Below are positions 7,585-9,351 of a DNA stretch of 9,351 nt, in pieces. The stretch lies in the NCBI GenBank assembly GCA_050114795.1, contig JASFRS010000093.1, forward strand, positions 1 to 9,351. Direction: 5' to 3'. Position numbers and translations under genes: made by a program. Below the pieces are notes generated by a model. It was not told where the DNA came from. It searched no databases and was given only the letters and a program-made list of their open reading frames with translations. The stretch is from JASFRS01 sp050114795 (GTDB lineage: Bacteria > Pseudomonadota > Alphaproteobacteria > Sphingomonadales > CAKZYD01). Numbering within the stretch: position 1 is the stretch's first letter; every line of letters starts with the position of its first letter.

Positions 7585-8720
7585 TGGCTGATAACCGTCG
7601 TCATATCATTCTTGCTGCTGGGGGCACGGGGGGACATATCTATCCTGCCCATGCGCTGGCTGAGGAATGTTTGGCGCGCGGCCATAAAGTCTCGCTCATC
7701 ACCGATAAACGCGGCAAGGCGTGGCCTGGTTTAAACCTGGAAGTTGAGGTCCATCTGGTCGAAGCCGGTGATGCGCGGCGACGCGGCCCGATGGGGCTAT
7801 TGAAAACAGCTCTGGGTGTGCGGCGTGGTGTGAAACAAAGCTCTGCTCTTTACAAGCGTGAGAAACCGCATGTGGTTGTGGGCTTTGGTGGTTATCCGGC
7901 CTTGCCAGCCCTTTTGGCGGCCCGGCTTGAAGGCATCAAATACTGTCTGCATGAGCAAAATGCCGTGCTAGGCCGCGTCAATCGGTTCATGGCTGGGCAT
8001 GCGGCGGCAATCGCTGTGTCTTGGGCGCAGACGGAGAGATTAAAGGGGTCTTGGCGGAAAAAGACCGCGCTGACTGGCAATCCGGTGCGTCCCGCTCTGG
8101 AGGATTTGAGAGGAGAACCTTATCCACTGGTATCTCGCGATAGCCTTTTGCGGATATTGGTTCTTGGCGGGTCCCAAGGCGCGCGGATTTTGTCCACTGT
8201 CGTGCCCGATGCTATCCGTATGTTACCGCCTGGCTTGCAACGCCGTCTGCAGATCACGCAGCAGTGTCGGGCTGAGGATATCGAGCGGGTCCGGGATCTC
8301 TATGCGGCTGAATCCATTGCCGCTGAATTGGCAACATTTATTGAAGATGTTGCGGATCGTTTGCGCTGGGCGCATTTGGTTATTTCAAGGGCAGGGGCGT
8401 CAACGACCTCCGAACTGGCTGTCGCAGGTCGTCCGGCCATTTTAGTGCCTTATGCCGCCGCGACAGACGACCATCAAAGGGCAAATGCAGAAGATATGAG
8501 ACAAGCCGGGGGAGCGATTGTCTTATCCGAGAAGGAGTTCAAACCGATTACCCTGGCGAAACATTTACAGCGTCTGGCAACAGCACCGGCGCAATTGATT
8601 GAGATGGCGGAAGCATCACGCAGTGTAGGTCGCCCCGAAGCCACGATTCATTTAGCAAATATGGTTGAATATGTGCTCGGCCTTCGTGACAAGTCAGGCC
8701 ATGGGAGGGTTGCGGCATGA
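7584..8720 (+). CDS. murG: UDP-GlcNAc:lipid I N-acetylglucosaminyltransferase MurG
   Basis: Peripheral membrane GT-B glycosyltransferase on the cytoplasmic face. It adds GlcNAc from UDP-GlcNAc to lipid I to make lipid II, the substrate of FtsW. It is 378 aa. In order: glycine-rich loop GGTGGHIYPA (residues 13-22) of the N-terminal acceptor domain; VVGFGGYPALPALLAA, the second membrane/acceptor-side Gly-rich segment; HEQNAVLGRVNRF; TGNPVRPAL at the domain linker; the third Gly-rich loop GGSQGAR (residues 195-201) opening the C-terminal donor domain; and the UDP-GlcNAc site SRAGASTTSELAVAGRPAIL followed by a DDHQRANA segment. The ATG shares a base with the ftsW TAA stop and has a well-placed GGAGG. 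The stop overlaps murC as ATGA. No defect is seen. Confidence 0.98.
   Translation: MADNRRHIILAAGGTGGHIYPAHALAEECLARGHKVSLITDKRGKAWPGLNLEVEVHLVEAGDARRRGPMGLLKTALGVRRGVKQSSALYKREKPHVVVGFGGYPALPALLAARLEGIKYCLHEQNAVLGRVNRFMAGHAAAIAVSWAQTERLKGSWRKKTALTGNPVRPALEDLRGEPYPLVSRDSLLRILVLGGSQGARILSTVVPDAIRMLPPGLQRRLQITQQCRAEDIERVRDLYAAESIAAELATFIEDVADRLRWAHLVISRAGASTTSELAVAGRPAILVPYAAATDDHQRANAEDMRQAGGAIVLSEKEFKPITLAKHLQRLATAPAQLIEMAEASRSVGRPEATIHLANMVEYVLGLRDKSGHGRVAA
8704..8708 (+). promoter_or_regulatory. murC ribosome binding site
   Basis: GGAGG within the last codons of murG, 8 nt before ATG 8717. It supports the ATGA-overlap start of murC. Confidence 0.75.
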
Positions 8721-9351
8721 AGCGTCTTCCCAAAGATATTGGCACCATTCATATCGTCGGCATTGGTGGCATTGGCATGTCAGGCATTGCGGAGGTTCTG
8801 CATAATCTCGGCTATAGCGTGCAAGGGTCTGATGTTGCGTTGAGTGCAAATGTGAAACGGCTGCAAAAGCTGGGTATTCCGGTGATGATCGGTCATGCAG
8901 CGGAAAATGTCACTGATGCACGCGTTGTCGTTATTTCCTCAGCCATTAAATCGGGTAATCCGGAAGTTGACGGCGCACGGGAACGTAAAATTCCCGTCGT
9001 CAAGCGTTCGGAAATGCTTGCGGAATTGATGCGTTTGAAATCCTGCGTTTCCGTTGCAGGAACCCACGGCAAAACGACTACCACATCGCTGATTGCGACG
9101 CTTTTGGATGAAGCTGAATTCGATCCAACAGTGATTAACGGCGGCATTATCAATGCCTATGGCACCAATGCCCGTTTAGGCGCTGGCGACTGGATGGTTG
9201 TTGAGGCTGATGAAAGCGACGGCACCTTTGTGAAAGTCCCGGCAACCATAGCTGTTGTAACGAATATTGACCCCGAACATCTGGATTTCTACGGCAGTTT
9301 TGATGCGATCAAAGCGGCCTTTCTGTCTTTTGTTGAGAATATACCCTTTTA
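8717..9351 (+). CDS. murC: UDP-N-acetylmuramate:L-alanine ligase MurC, 5' part of gene
   Basis: Cytoplasmic ATP-dependent ligase that adds L-Ala to UDP-MurNAc, the first stem-peptide step. The frame is open to the right edge: 211 whole codons plus two bases are visible, somewhat under half of a typical protein of about 470 aa. In order: N-terminal UDP-binding Rossmann-like domain (HIVGIGGIGMSGIAEVL, then QGSD); VVISSAIKSGNPE; RSEMLAELM; the MurC-type P-loop GTHGKTTTT (nt 9059-9085, residues 115-123, Lys119), where His replaces the Asn found in MurD and MurE; EADESDGTF; and TNIDPEHLDFYGSFDAIKAAF, including the Lys expected in the ligase family's metal/carbamate region. It breaks off inside an ENIPF segment. 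The ATG overlaps the murG stop as ATGA with GGAGG 8 nt upstream. Mpl shares the fold, but the context and order favour MurC. Confidence 0.97.
   Translation, partial: MKRLPKDIGTIHIVGIGGIGMSGIAEVLHNLGYSVQGSDVALSANVKRLQKLGIPVMIGHAAENVTDARVVVISSAIKSGNPEVDGARERKIPVVKRSEMLAELMRLKSCVSVAGTHGKTTTTSLIATLLDEAEFDPTVINGGIINAYGTNARLGAGDWMVVEADESDGTFVKVPATIAVVTNIDPEHLDFYGSFDAIKAAFLSFVENIPF

Noticed and set aside
1380..9085. Recurring P-loop sequences (GTNGKS/GSVGKT/GTHGKT) in murE, murF, murD and murC, considered as DNA repeats
   Set aside because: The similarity is at protein level among four paralogous Mur ligases; no long nucleotide repeat is visible.
1..9351. A hidden novel system, mobile element, CRISPR array, tRNA or phage remnant
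   Set aside because: Every stretch is accounted for by conserved dcw genes in standard order. I saw no direct-repeat array, integrase or transposase motif, terminal inverted repeats or abrupt change in composition.

Overview
This window is an uninterrupted stretch of a bacterial dcw (division and cell wall) cluster. All genes lie on the + strand in the order ftsI (3' part), murE, murF, mraY, murD, ftsW, murG, murC (5' part). Both edges cut through genes: ftsI lacks its N-terminal part and murC lacks its C-terminal part. No RNA gene, mobile element, repeat array, CRISPR or terminator is visible, and no intergenic gap exceeds a few bases (about 30 nt before murE if its downstream start is used).

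Organism: a Gram-negative proteobacterium, most likely an alphaproteobacterium of intermediate GC (roughly 50% by eye, not computed). The reasons are the gene order, the meso-diaminopimelate-type MurE motif (DNPRSE), the N-terminus of FtsW (an RTD...RWWWTVDRW pattern), the N-terminus of MraY (MLYHFL...NVFRYLTFRT) and the MurF P-loop (GSVGKTGTK). These assignments come from remembered family sequences, not a search, and I do not name a genus.

How the genes work together: MurC, MurD, MurE and MurF are the four ATP-dependent amide ligases that add L-Ala, D-Glu, meso-DAP and D-Ala-D-Ala in turn to UDP-MurNAc in the cytoplasm. MraY moves the finished phospho-MurNAc-pentapeptide onto undecaprenyl phosphate (lipid I), and MurG adds GlcNAc to give lipid II. 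FtsW (SEDS glycan polymerase) and FtsI (class B PBP transpeptidase) then polymerise and cross-link the septal glycan.

Layout: the junctions are short gaps (ftsI/murE, murF/mraY, mraY/murD), 1-nt TGATG or TAATG overlaps (murE/murF, ftsW/murG) and 4-nt ATGA overlaps (murD/ftsW, murG/murC). Most starts have a Shine-Dalgarno sequence inside the end of the preceding gene, pointing to one polycistronic message with translational coupling.

I found no undescribed system. The best second-look item is the murE start region, where an inverted repeat covers the only good Shine-Dalgarno sequence.
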